Below, one piece after another: positions 8,430 to 15,835 of a stretch of 64,000 nt of DNA (its first letter is position 1; the number at the start of each line of letters is the position of its first letter). Both the position numbers and the translations under genes were made by a program. Origin of the DNA: UBA1366 sp047602575 (lineage in GTDB: Bacteria; Bacillota; Clostridia; Oscillospirales; Ruminococcaceae); assembly GCA_047602575.1 (NCBI GenBank), contig JASGGY010000003.1, positions 496,001-560,000 of the forward strand. Reading direction: 5' to 3'. The notes below the pieces were generated by a model. The model did no database searches. It was not told the DNA's origin and was given only the letters and a program-made list of their open reading frames with translations.

Positions 8430-9182
8430 TCAAAACAACGGCTTCCGGGCGCGCACAAGCAAAAAATCCGGACGGTGGACATTGTCAGTGTAGAGCGGAT
8501 ACCGGCGGCAGAATTCCGCATCCGGAACAGCTTCGGATAGCTGTTCTACCAGAAAGCCCGCTTGAGCGAGGTCGTTGATGACCGTACTGAACATCCGGTG
8601 GTACTCAACGACACCCTCAATGAACCATTCGGAAACCCGTTCGCCCTCCTCGCCGTAATGCGCAAGCCGCGCGCAGCGTTTTTCGCCGTTCTCATCCCGC
8701 TCCCAGCGCGCTCCGTCCGCATCGCAGTAGCAGGAGGTCAAAGGGCTTTCCTGCGAAAACACCAGCATTCCACCCGGATTTGTGACGGCAAAAATCGCTC
8801 TCATCAGCGCGTGAAAATCCTTGACATAATGCATGGCAAGCGAGCTGCACACCACATCGAAGGTTTCGCCGAGGGCGGCAACATCTTCCATCGCCATGCG
8901 GCGGTATTCGATTGCGGGATGAATATTGTGTTCCCGCGCGGCTGCGAGCATCTTCTCGGAAATGTCCGTGCCAAGCACACGCTTTGCGCCGCGGCGGGCG
9001 TATTCCGCGCAATGCCCGCCCGCACCGCAGCCGAGATCCAACACGGTTTTTCCGGTCAGTTCCGGCAGAAGCGCCAGCATTGCAGGTGTTTCCACCAAAT
9101 CGTTTGCATTGTCCGGTCGGGCACGCAGCGTCGCATAACCAGCAAACATGGCTTCCTCATCATAGATGTTTTGTTTTGACAT
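8430..9182 (-). CDS. Class I SAM-dependent methyltransferase
   Basis: A 250-residue Rossmann methyltransferase of the Methyltransf_11/25 type. Motif I VLDLGCGAGGHCAEYA (near 45-60) binds S-adenosylmethionine; the acidic motif II LGTDISEKML follows and a SSLAMHYVKD segment forms the post-motif region. Small-molecule methyltransferases of this family act on many substrates, and no specific one is supported. AAGGAG precedes the ATG. It is the last gene of a tight leftward group with the GNAT, dCMP deaminase and ABC-F genes. Confidence 0.8.
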   Translation of the reverse strand: MSKQNIYDEEAMFAGYATLRARPDNANDLVETPAMLALLPELTGKTVLDLGCGAGGHCAEYARRGAKRVLGTDISEKMLAAAREHNIHPAIEYRRMAMEDVAALGETFDVVCSSLAMHYVKDFHALMRAIFAVTNPGGMLVFSQESPLTSCYCDADGARWERDENGEKRCARLAHYGEEGERVSEWFIEGVVEYHRMFSTVINDLAQAGFLVEQLSEAVPDAEFCRRYPLYTDNVHRPDFLLVRARKPLF

Positions 9183-9194
9183 AACTTTCTCCTT

Positions 9195-9819
9195 TTAATC
9201 AAACAACTGCCCGGGGCGCTTTTCTTTCACCTTGGGCGAGAACAGTTTCTCAAATTCCGCAAGCTCCGCTGGGTCGGTTTCAAAACAATCGTCAAACGCA
9301 AAAACACCGGTCAGACCGTCGAGCGCACCGGGCTTGAGCAGCTTTACCATAAAGTATTCCGCGCGGTCATCCGCCGGCGTGCCCTTCGAGCCTGATGCCG
9401 TAATCCGCAGCCGTTTCAAAACCGAAGCGGCTGTAATAATCGTGATTCCCTGTGATGAACACAGCGGTATCGCCCAGCTCCGCCGCGCGCGCAAGCGAAT
9501 GCCAGACGAGTGCCGAGCCGATACCGGTTTTCTGCACATCCGGACGGACGGAGAGCGGTCCGAATGCCAGAAACACGCGGCGGCTGCCGTCGGGCAGGGT
9601 CACATAGCTGCGGGAATAGAGGATGTGCCCGATGAGTTCCCCGTCGCGTTCGGCAACAAAGTCCAGCGCCGGCAGATAACAGGGCAAGGCGCGCAGGTTA
9701 TGCACCACCAGATGCTCGTCGCAGCCGGGGCGGTAGACGTTCCAGAATGCCTCGCGGGTCAGGTTTTCAACGGTGAAATAATCCGGTTCCACTTCGTTGC
9801 GGATGATGAAATTCTGCAT
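9195..9819 (-). CDS. GNAT N-acetyltransferase, split by a one-base frameshift
   Basis: The first ~150 residues (MQNFIIRNEVEPDYFTVENL onward) form the GNAT fold, with the acetyl-CoA loop RPDVQKTGIGSALV. The frame then breaks at a GGG run (plus-strand 9382-9384). Dropping one G joins it to the second part, which reads DRAEYFMVKLLKPGALDG and ends KRPGQLFD, as expected for this GNAT subfamily. So the gene is whole apart from one extra base: either a sequence error or a fresh mutation. The ATG at 9819 is chosen because GGAGG lies seven bases upstream. The acceptor substrate is unknown. Confidence 0.8.
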
Positions 9820-9841
9820 GATGATGCCTCCTATATACTTG

Positions 9842-10330
9842 TTAATATCCAAATATTCCTTCACGGGATTCATCGTTTTGAATCCAATCCGTTACATCAA
9901 TGACAGAATAACAATCCTTGTCTTTTCTGATCACCACATTTTTTATCCCTGCATTGATAATCAGCCTTTTGCACATAGAACAGCTATTCGCATTGCTTAC
10001 ATAATCGCCTGTGGAAGTTTCAATTCCGACGAGATAAAGTGTACCGTCAAGCATATCATTACGGGAAGCACTGATAATTGCGTTTGCTTCCGCATGAACG
10101 CTGCGGCATAATTCATATCGCTCACCGCGCGGCACTGCCTTTTTTTCTCTGACGCAAACGCCAAGATCGGTGCAGTTTTCCCGCCCTCTCGGCGCGCCGA
10201 CATACCCGGTAGAGATCACTTCGTCATTCTTTACAATCACAGCCCCGTAATGTCTTCTGATACAGGTACATCTTTGAGAAACAACCTCTGCTAAATCGAG
10301 GTAATAATTTACCTTATCACGTCTGTTCAT
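9842..10330 (-). CDS. dCMP deaminase family protein (ComEB-like)
   Basis: A 162-residue zinc deaminase. HAE (residues 79-81) supplies the zinc ligand and catalytic Glu; CSMC (117-120) supplies the two Cys ligands, though the usual PCxxC Pro is Ser here. The spaced N-terminal part (GAVIVKNDEVISTGYVGAPRG) and length fit deoxycytidylate deaminases, which feed dUMP to thymidylate synthesis. It lies 20 bp after the ABC-F gene and 22 bp before the GNAT gene, all leftward, suggesting one transcript. Confidence 0.82.
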   Translation of the reverse strand: MNRRDKVNYYLDLAEVVSQRCTCIRRHYGAVIVKNDEVISTGYVGAPRGRENCTDLGVCVREKKAVPRGERYELCRSVHAEANAIISASRNDMLDGTLYLVGIETSTGDYVSNANSCSMCKRLIINAGIKNVVIRKDKDCYSVIDVTDWIQNDESREGIFGY

Positions 10331-10350
10331 TCAAGTTCGTCCTTCCATCA

Positions 10351-11838
10351 CTATAATTGCACCGTCCGTGTCGCGATTTTCTCGCGGAACGCACGGTCGT
10401 GTTCGACAAAAATCATGGTCGGCTGGTGCTCGGTCAAAAGCTGCTCAAGCTGCATCCGCGATAGCACATCAATGAAGTTGAGCGGCTCGTCCCAGACATA
10501 GAGATGCGCGCGCGCACACAGGCTACGGGCGAGGAGGGCTTTTTTCTTCTGCCCCGCGCTGAACAATTCCATCGGGCGGTCAAGCTGCGCTTTCGGGAAA
10601 TCGAGCTTGCGCAGGATCGCGAAAAACAGACTCAGGTCGATGCCGGTTTCCTCTGCGTAACCGGTCAGACTGCCCGCAAGCGCGTCAGTTGTTTGGCTGA
10701 CATAGGAAATTTTCAGCTGCGTGCCCCGCAAAACACTTCCCGTGTGGGGCACATCCGCGCCGCAGAGCAGCTTCAGCACACTGGTTTTCCCGCAGCCGTT
10801 CTTCCCCGCCAGCGCAATCCGCTCGCCCGCGTTCACCGAAAAGCTGACGTGTTCGCAGACTGTCCGCATGTCGTAAGCAATGCTTATATCCTCCAGCGTG
10901 ACAAGGCGTTTTGTGTGATAGGTCAGCGGCGCGATTTTCAGCGGCGCGTTCTGCTCCAGATTTTTCAGCAAGCCGGATTTTTCGGCAATTGCCGCCTCCT
11001 GCCGCGTTTCGATGGCGGAAGCCCGCGCCATCAGCTTCTTGGACTTCGCCCCCTCATAGGGGCGGCGGGACGTGCTTTTCTCGACCTTTGATGGATCAAA
11101 CCCGATTTTGCTGCGCTCCGCGCGATCCGACCATGCGGCGGTGCGGCGGGCGGCTTGCGTCAGGTGGGAAATCTCCTTTTTCAGCTTTTCGTTTTGATCC
11201 AGCTCAAAGCGGTCGCGGCGTTCCTTGTCGGCAAGCCATGTGCTGAAATTCCCGCGCTGCACGGTAATGTCCGCGCGGTTGATCGACAGAATGTGGTCAA
11301 CGCAGCCGTCGAGAAACGCGCGGTCGTGCGAAACGAGGATGAATCCGCTTTTGCGTTTTAAATAAGCACTCACCGCCGCGCGCCCGTCCGTGTCGAGGTG
11401 GTTGGTCGGCTCGTCGATGAGCAGAAAGCGGTGCTCCCCCAGAAACAGCGCCGCCAGCAGAACCTTTGTCCGCTCGCCGCCGGAGAGCGTTTCAAACGGA
11501 CGGGTGAGAACCTCCTCCCCCACATCAAGCAGGGAAAGCTCGCGTTCGATTTCCCAGTCCATCGCATCGGGCGCCGCGGTGCGGAGGACTTCCCGCGTTT
11601 CCCGCGACGATGCGGCGATTTCGTAGGGAAAATAAGCGCATTCCACCGATGCTGTGATGCTGCCGTCGCAATCATATTCCCCGCACAGCAGCTTGAGCAG
11701 CGTGGTTTTGCCGCGCCCGTTGCGTCCGGTCAGCCCCAGCCGCCAGTCAGTATCCAGTGAAAGGCTCACGTTCTTAAATAAAGGCTCACCCGCGCTGTCG
11801 TGGGTAAAGCTTAAATTGTTAATCTGTATCAATGACAT
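10351..11838 (-). CDS. ABC-F ribosomal protection protein, Lsa-like
   Basis: A 495-residue protein with two ABC domains and no membrane segments. Walker A sites are GRNGRGKTT (~38-46) and GKNGCGKTS in the second half; signatures are LSGGERTK and FSAGQKKK; Walker B motifs are LLIDEPTNHLD and VWDEPLNFIDV. The C-terminal stretch DEPLNFIDVLSRMQ..FVEHDRAF and the SRRPYEGAKSKKLMARA linker resemble Lsa-type proteins, which dislodge lincosamides, streptogramin A and pleuromutilins from the ribosome. The drug range is inference. AGGGGG precedes the ATG. A long structured leader (11839-12080) implies attenuation, as in other ABC-F resistance genes. Confidence 0.85.
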   Translation of the reverse strand: MSLIQINNLSFTHDSAGEPLFKNVSLSLDTDWRLGLTGRNGRGKTTLLKLLCGEYDCDGSITASVECAYFPYEIAASSRETREVLRTAAPDAMDWEIERELSLLDVGEEVLTRPFETLSGGERTKVLLAALFLGEHRFLLIDEPTNHLDTDGRAAVSAYLKRKSGFILVSHDRAFLDGCVDHILSINRADITVQRGNFSTWLADKERRDRFELDQNEKLKKEISHLTQAARRTAAWSDRAERSKIGFDPSKVEKSTSRRPYEGAKSKKLMARASAIETRQEAAIAEKSGLLKNLEQNAPLKIAPLTYHTKRLVTLEDISIAYDMRTVCEHVSFSVNAGERIALAGKNGCGKTSVLKLLCGADVPHTGSVLRGTQLKISYVSQTTDALAGSLTGYAEETGIDLSLFFAILRKLDFPKAQLDRPMELFSAGQKKKALLARSLCARAHLYVWDEPLNFIDVLSRMQLEQLLTEHQPTMIFVEHDRAFREKIATRTVQL

Positions 11839-12080
11839 AAAATGCCCCCTTTGTATCTTGTCCGGTCAAAATAAAAACAAGCCGCAGGAAACCCCTTGCA
11901 GCTTACACCGACCGGAACAACAACACAAAGCGAGCCTGTTACGGCGCAATGGTCGCAGAAAAAGTGTAAGATGCGGTGTTCCCTGTTTTTCCGCACGGTA
12001 AACAAAGCGGTCACGCCGCTTTTTACCGTTTCGGAATCAAACAAGGATTTTACCGCATCTTCCCACCTCAAGTCTTGATT
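11839..12080 (-). promoter_or_regulatory. Attenuator-type leader of the ABC-F operon
   Basis: The leader has four parts when read leftward. A start codon with its own GAGGTG site opens a two-codon frame, Met-Arg-stop (12058-12050). A strong hairpin spans 12029-11995. A ten-bp long-range pairing between 12061-12052 and 11977-11968 buries the mini-frame. A terminator-like hairpin (11904-11879) ends in a T-rich run. An outer TCCGGTC/GACCGGA pairing brackets that terminator. This is the layout of antibiotic-responsive ribosome-mediated attenuation; the exact switch is inference. Confidence 0.65.
11869..11904 (-). terminator. Leader terminator upstream of the ABC-F gene
   Basis: Stem 11904-11894 with 11888-11879 (one bulge, one G-U pair), followed leftward by a T-rich run. 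It lies about 30 bp before the ABC-F start codon. Confidence 0.65.
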
Positions 12081-12086
12081 TTCTTT

Positions 12087-12115
12087 ATTTTAACATACCC
12101 TGTGCGGCTTGTCAA
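12087..12115 (-). promoter_or_regulatory. Promoter of the ABC-F operon
   Basis: TTGACA (12115-12110), 17-bp spacer, TAAAAT (12092-12087). Transcription would start near 12080 and give a leader of about 240 nt. Confidence 0.8.
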
Positions 12116-12302
12116 GCGCCCGGCACCATTTCCCGCGGCGGCGTGTCGCAACGTGGCGTTTGTAGAATTTATCGAAAACAGCCTGAACAAATTTGTCGAA
12201 ATTGTCATATGATAAAGTGAAAGAAAAATCGCTCCCCGATGTTTAAATCAACGCCGTACGGCAAAAATAAGTATAACATAAAATGACAGGGAGTGTTTTT
12301 GA

Positions 12303-12656
12303 ATGTCAATACACAGGGGCGAAATTTATTACGCGGACTTAAGTCCCGTGGTCGGAAGCGAGCAAGGCGGCATGCGGCCTGTGCTGATTGTGCAGAACGA
12401 TGTGGGTAACAAGCACAGTCCCACGGTCATCGCCGCCGCCATCACGAGTCAGAAGGAAAAAGCAAAGCTGCCCACGCACATCGAAGTGAGCGGCGGCAGC
12501 TGCGGACTGGCAAAGGACTCCGTTGTTCTGCTCGAACAGATCCGGACCATCGATAAAAAGCGGCTCAAAGAGCGCATGGGAGAGCTTGACACCTCCGCCA
12601 TGACAAAGGTCAACAGCGCGCTGTCCGTCAGCTTCGGGCTCGGACAGTTCCAGTGA
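12303..12656 (+). CDS. mazF: MazF/PemK-type mRNA interferase
   Basis: A 117-residue protein with the MazF/NdoA hallmarks: N-terminal RGEIYYADLSPVVGSEQGG, then RPVLIVQND and AAITSQ, and a C-terminal EQIRTIDKKRL. It would cut mRNA at short specific sites. AGGGAGTG precedes the ATG. No mazE-like antitoxin frame is visible in the 180 bp upstream, so it is a solo toxin here, as is common in clostridia. It converges with the next gene with only two bases between the stop codons. Confidence 0.9.
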   Translation: MSIHRGEIYYADLSPVVGSEQGGMRPVLIVQNDVGNKHSPTVIAAAITSQKEKAKLPTHIEVSGGSCGLAKDSVVLLEQIRTIDKKRLKERMGELDTSAMTKVNSALSVSFGLGQFQ

Positions 12657-12658
12657 GG

Positions 12659-13318
12659 CTACATATTCCCCCATGTGGCTTCCTGCGGTGAAACTGACCG
12701 GCAGGCTTCCTTGAGATACATTGTGACTCTTTCAGCGGTACGGGCGACGGCTTCCTCGGTGAGGAAAGCCGTCGCCTCACCGCTTTTGTCGCCGCTTTTT
12801 GCGCGGACAAGCTTTGTGCGATGCGCTTCGACAAGCGCTTCATCAATAAAATCAAGCGCCGGAATCCGTGCCGCCATGAGCGCATCCCGCAGCGTTTTCC
12901 ATGCTTCCCTGCGCATCAGCGCGTCGTTGAGGCGGAAGATTTCCTCCCACTTGGCTTTTTTCAGCGCCGCCGGCGCAACCCCGGCGGCTTTTAAAAACGC
13001 GAACAGCTTCGGCTGGACGAGCTGATCCCACGCCAGATCCGTGGCGATATGCACAAAATACCCCAGCACAAAGCCGCGCGTTTGCGGCGCGCTGTGCCGG
13101 GGCGATTCGGTTTTCAGAAAATCATAGAGGCTGCGCTGCCACGCCGCTTCGTCCCTGACGCGAAAATGAGCCCGATACCGCACCGCTTCCGGTGCGTAGT
13201 CCTGCATATTCACGGCGTCCGGCGCAACCGCACCCAGAAAAAACTCCGCGGGCACCGAAAGCCCGGCGTCCTCCGCGATTTTTTTCGCCGCAAACAAATG
13301 CACCGCAAACGACGGCAT
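12659..13318 (-). CDS. Zinc-dependent phospholipase C/S1-P1-like protein
   Basis: About 219 residues starting MPSFAVHLFAAKKIAED. The pattern of spaced His/Asp (HLFAA, FFLGAVAPDAVNM, HFRVRDEA, GYFVHIATDLAWDQ) is that of the zinc-dependent phospholipase C family (PF00882), whose ligands bind three zinc ions. Many clostridial members are intracellular proteins of unknown substrate; no signal peptide is seen here. The ATG at 13318 is preferred over GTG 13327 because AAAGGTG sits just upstream. Confidence 0.75.
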   Translation of the reverse strand: MPSFAVHLFAAKKIAEDAGLSVPAEFFLGAVAPDAVNMQDYAPEAVRYRAHFRVRDEAAWQRSLYDFLKTESPRHSAPQTRGFVLGYFVHIATDLAWDQLVQPKLFAFLKAAGVAPAALKKAKWEEIFRLNDALMRREAWKTLRDALMAARIPALDFIDEALVEAHRTKLVRAKSGDKSGEATAFLTEEAVARTAERVTMYLKEACRSVSPQEATWGNM

Positions 13319-13403
13319 CGCAATCACCTTTCACGCGTTTTGTATGCCGGTAGGGCGGAGGCTTGCTTCCGCCGGAATCACAGCAAAATCCGCTTTCGCG
13401 CGG

Positions 13404-14267
13404 CTATTTCCCCTCAAGCTGCCGGAGCGCCCGGCGATCGTCCCGATCCGGTTTGGCGACGCCGTCCTTAATCAGCGTGATGTCGTCGCGGTGATAAACC
13501 TGCACCGCGTCGTTCGCCGCAAGCTTGACCTTGAGCTTTCCGGTCAGCAGGCTTACGTCCTCGACCGTGCCGTTGCCGTCGATGGTTTTCACCGTCGCGC
13601 CCGCCCGCGGCGTAATACGCAGCAGCTCCTCGTAGCTCTCCTGCTCGTATTTCAGGCAACACATCAGCCGCCCGCACGTTCCCGAAATCTTGGTCGGGTT
13701 TAAGCTTAAATTCTGTTCCTTTGCCATTTTAATAGAAACCGGCTGGAACTCGCCCAGAAAACGCGAGCAGCAATACGGCTGCCCGCAGATGCCCAGTCCG
13801 CCGAGCATTTTCGCTTCATCGCGCACGCCGATCTGGCGCAGCTCGATGCGCGTGCGGAATACCGATGCCAGATCCTTGACCAGCTCGCGGAAGTCCACGC
13901 GACTTTCCGACGTAAAATAAAACAGCAACTTGTTGTTGTCAAACGTGCATTCCACGTCCACCAGCTTCATGCTCAGCTTGTGCGCGGCGATTTTCTCCTC
14001 GCACACCTTGAATGCTTCCTTTTCGCGCTGGGTGTTCTGCTGAATGGTTTTCAGATCCTCCTCCGTTGCAAGCCGGATGACCGACTTCAGCGGTGCGTTG
14101 AGTGTCTTTTCGTCCACCTCGCGGTTCGCCACAACCACCTCGCCGCACTCCACGCCGCGCGCGGTTTCGACGATGATTTTTTGTCCGTTATTGATTTTCA
14201 GATCTCCCGGCGCGAAATAATAAATTTTTCCCACGCTCTTGAACCTGACTCCGATGATTTCAGCCAT
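13404..14267 (-). CDS. ricT: PSP1-domain protein RicT (YaaT)
   Basis: About 287 residues starting MAEIIGVRFKSVGKIYYFAP. The PSP1 C-terminal domain has the Cys-rich segment LGGLGICGQPYCCSRFL followed by SGTCGRLMCCLKYEQ, which holds Fe-S clusters in the B. subtilis RicAFT complex. That complex aids RNase Y-dependent mRNA maturation and development. GGAGGG precedes the ATG. It follows holB, as yaaT does in B. subtilis. One GTAAAG palindrome lies 24 bp upstream of the start. Confidence 0.92.
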   Translation of the reverse strand: MAEIIGVRFKSVGKIYYFAPGDLKINNGQKIIVETARGVECGEVVVANREVDEKTLNAPLKSVIRLATEEDLKTIQQNTQREKEAFKVCEEKIAAHKLSMKLVDVECTFDNNKLLFYFTSESRVDFRELVKDLASVFRTRIELRQIGVRDEAKMLGGLGICGQPYCCSRFLGEFQPVSIKMAKEQNLSLNPTKISGTCGRLMCCLKYEQESYEELLRITPRAGATVKTIDGNGTVEDVSLLTGKLKVKLAANDAVQVYHRDDITLIKDGVAKPDRDDRRALRQLEGK

Positions 14268-14290
14268 AGTTCCCTCCAATATATTTTAAT

Positions 14291-14310
14291 GTAAAGCTGT
14301 TTCACTTTAC
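14291..14310. repeat. Palindrome GTAAAG-N8-CTTTAC, copy 1
   Basis: Located 24 bp upstream of the ricT start; flanking T/A extend the arms to seven bp. Confidence 0.8.
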
Positions 14311-14351
14311 AGATGAAACAAAATAAGAATCGATTTTCTACGACGGATTTC

Positions 14352-14374
14352 GTGTAAAGCGTTTTCCTTTACAC
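14352..14374. repeat. Palindrome GTAAAG-N7-CTTTAC, copy 2
   Basis: Eight-bp arms GTGTAAAG/CTTTACAC around seven bases. The arm supplies the TAA stop codon of holB (14371-14369), so the element overlaps the end of that gene. Confidence 0.8.
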
Positions 14375-15364
14375 CCGCACCGCATTGCAAAGCGCTGCGC
14401 ACAATGCGTTGAGGTTCAACGTGTACAACCCGTTCGCGCCAACGCGGAACAGCGTTTCCTCGCAGACCTCGTAAGCCGCCATCAGCATCGGTGGGGTGTA
14501 AACCGCCGCCAGCTTTTGCGCAGTTCCGGAGAACCTGCCGTGCCCTTGCTTGTCCGTCTGGAACGCCGCCGCGTCCGCGCACAGCTCCGAAAGCCCGGCT
14601 ATGGTGCGTTTTCCAAGCTCCTTGTCGCCGTTTAATACCCATAACGCTTTGAGCAGCGCGTACTCATCCCGCGCCGCGAGCGCCTGCGCTGCCGCAGTGA
14701 CCGCGGTCGTCAGCTTTGCGGCTTGACCGGCGGTAAAAAAGTCCGCGCAGCGCCCGAGATTTCCGCCGCAGTTCTGAAAGGCTTCCGCCGCTTGTTCTGG
14801 CATGAAGCTTTTTGCCTTTACAAGAAAATCAGCCGCTTCCGCTTCCGCAACCGGCGCAAGGCGGAACAGCAGCGCGCGGGACAGAATCGTCGATAGGAAA
14901 TATTCCCGCGACTGTGCCGTCATGATCACCATCGCCGCGTCCGGCGGCTCCTCAATCAGCTTGAGCAGCACATTCTGCGACGCGGGGAGCGTGGTGTCCA
15001 GATCCGCAATCAGGTATATTTTACAGCGACTGTCAGGTTCGGTCGGTGTCACATACGCGTCGGAAACGATCGGTCTTAAGTCGTCCTCGACCTTGTAATT
15101 GCCGCTTGCACCGCTCGGTTTTACCGTGATAAAGTCCGGATGCGCATCGTGCGCGACCATCCTGCACGTCCGGCAAACTCCGCAGGGCGACCCGCCGTGT
15201 CGCGCGCAAAGCAGTGCCTGCGCAAGATAACGCGCGCAGGTTTTCTTCCCCAACCCGCGCTCGCCCGTCAGTATCACCGACGGGAACACCCTGTCGCGGC
15301 AGACCATGTTTTGCACCGCGGTTTTAATCGCGGAATTTCCATAAAAAAGAAGGTTATCTTCCAT
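14369..15364 (-). CDS. holB: DNA polymerase III subunit delta'
   Basis: About 331 residues, clamp-loader AAA+ type. P-loop-like GERGLGKKTCARYLAQALLC near the start is followed by the Cys4 zinc module (CARHGGSPCGVCRTC), then YLIADLDTTLPASQNVLLKLIEEPP, the Walker B/sensor segment typical of delta'. It loads the sliding clamp with the other clamp-loader subunits. Gene order darA-holB-ricT matches Firmicutes. An ATG at 15364 is chosen; TTG at 15370 is possible. A GTAAAG palindrome is 20 bp upstream and another overlaps the stop. Confidence 0.9.
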   Translation of the reverse strand: MEDNLLFYGNSAIKTAVQNMVCRDRVFPSVILTGERGLGKKTCARYLAQALLCARHGGSPCGVCRTCRMVAHDAHPDFITVKPSGASGNYKVEDDLRPIVSDAYVTPTEPDSRCKIYLIADLDTTLPASQNVLLKLIEEPPDAAMVIMTAQSREYFLSTILSRALLFRLAPVAEAEAADFLVKAKSFMPEQAAEAFQNCGGNLGRCADFFTAGQAAKLTTAVTAAAQALAARDEYALLKALWVLNGDKELGKRTIAGLSELCADAAAFQTDKQGHGRFSGTAQKLAAVYTPPMLMAAYEVCEETLFRVGANGLYTLNLNALCAALCNAVRV

Positions 15365-15384
15365 CTTCAACCGCCCGTCGTGGT

Positions 15385-15404
15385 GTAAAGCGTTTTTCCT
15401 TTAC
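15385..15404. repeat. Palindrome GTAAAG-N8-CTTTAC, copy 3
   Basis: Between darA and holB, about 20 bp upstream of the holB start. Confidence 0.8.
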
Positions 15405-15428
15405 ATAATTTCGCAGCAAACTACGCGC

Positions 15429-15752
15429 TTACAGTTTCTCAAACCGCTCAATGTTTGTAACAAACACCGTTGCGCCGCCGACGGAAACCTCGACCGGAAA
15501 CGTCGCATACGCACCGTCGCCGTAGGACGACGAGGTTGGTACAAATTGCTTGCGCCGCCGCGAATGCTTTTTGATGACGGAGAAAATCTCCTCGACCTTG
15601 TCGTCGTCGCACGCGACCATAAAGGTGGTGTTACCATCCATGAGAAAGCCGCCGGTGGACGCGAGCTTTGTGACTTGAAAGCCGGCTTTGGTGATGGAGG
15701 AAGCGACGGCATGGCTGTCGTCGTTGTTGACGATTGCATAAATCAGCTTCAT
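15429..15752 (-). CDS. darA: Cyclic-di-AMP receptor DarA (PstA/YaaQ)
   Basis: A 107-residue PII-like protein. It begins MKLIYAIVNNDDSHAVASSI, then KAGFQVTKLASTGGFLMDGN with the T- and B-loop pattern of the c-di-AMP binding DarA family, and ends VSVGGATVFVTNIERFEKL. It is a trimeric signalling protein whose targets are poorly known. The length is the family norm. It sits between the PLP decarboxylase and holB, as yaaQ does in B. subtilis. A GTAAAG palindrome lies 22 bp upstream. Confidence 0.93.
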   Translation of the reverse strand: MKLIYAIVNNDDSHAVASSITKAGFQVTKLASTGGFLMDGNTTFMVACDDDKVEEIFSVIKKHSRRRKQFVPTSSSYGDGAYATFPVEVSVGGATVFVTNIERFEKL

Positions 15753-15774
15753 AGGGATTGTGCCTCCGTTCAGC

Positions 15775-15794
15775 GTAAAGTGACTTGCCTTTAC
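15775..15794. repeat. Palindrome GTAAAG-N8-CTTTAC, copy 4
   Basis: Between the PLP decarboxylase and darA, 22 bp upstream of the darA start. Confidence 0.8.
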
Positions 15795-15835
15795 ATTAAA
15801 ATCATACGAAAAATTGTCATTTTGAACTCACACAA

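Noticed and set aside
11829..12071. 80-codon frame covering the ABC-F leader
   Set aside because: It begins at TTG, overlaps the ABC-F start out of frame and runs through conserved-looking hairpins; the region is better explained as a regulatory leader.
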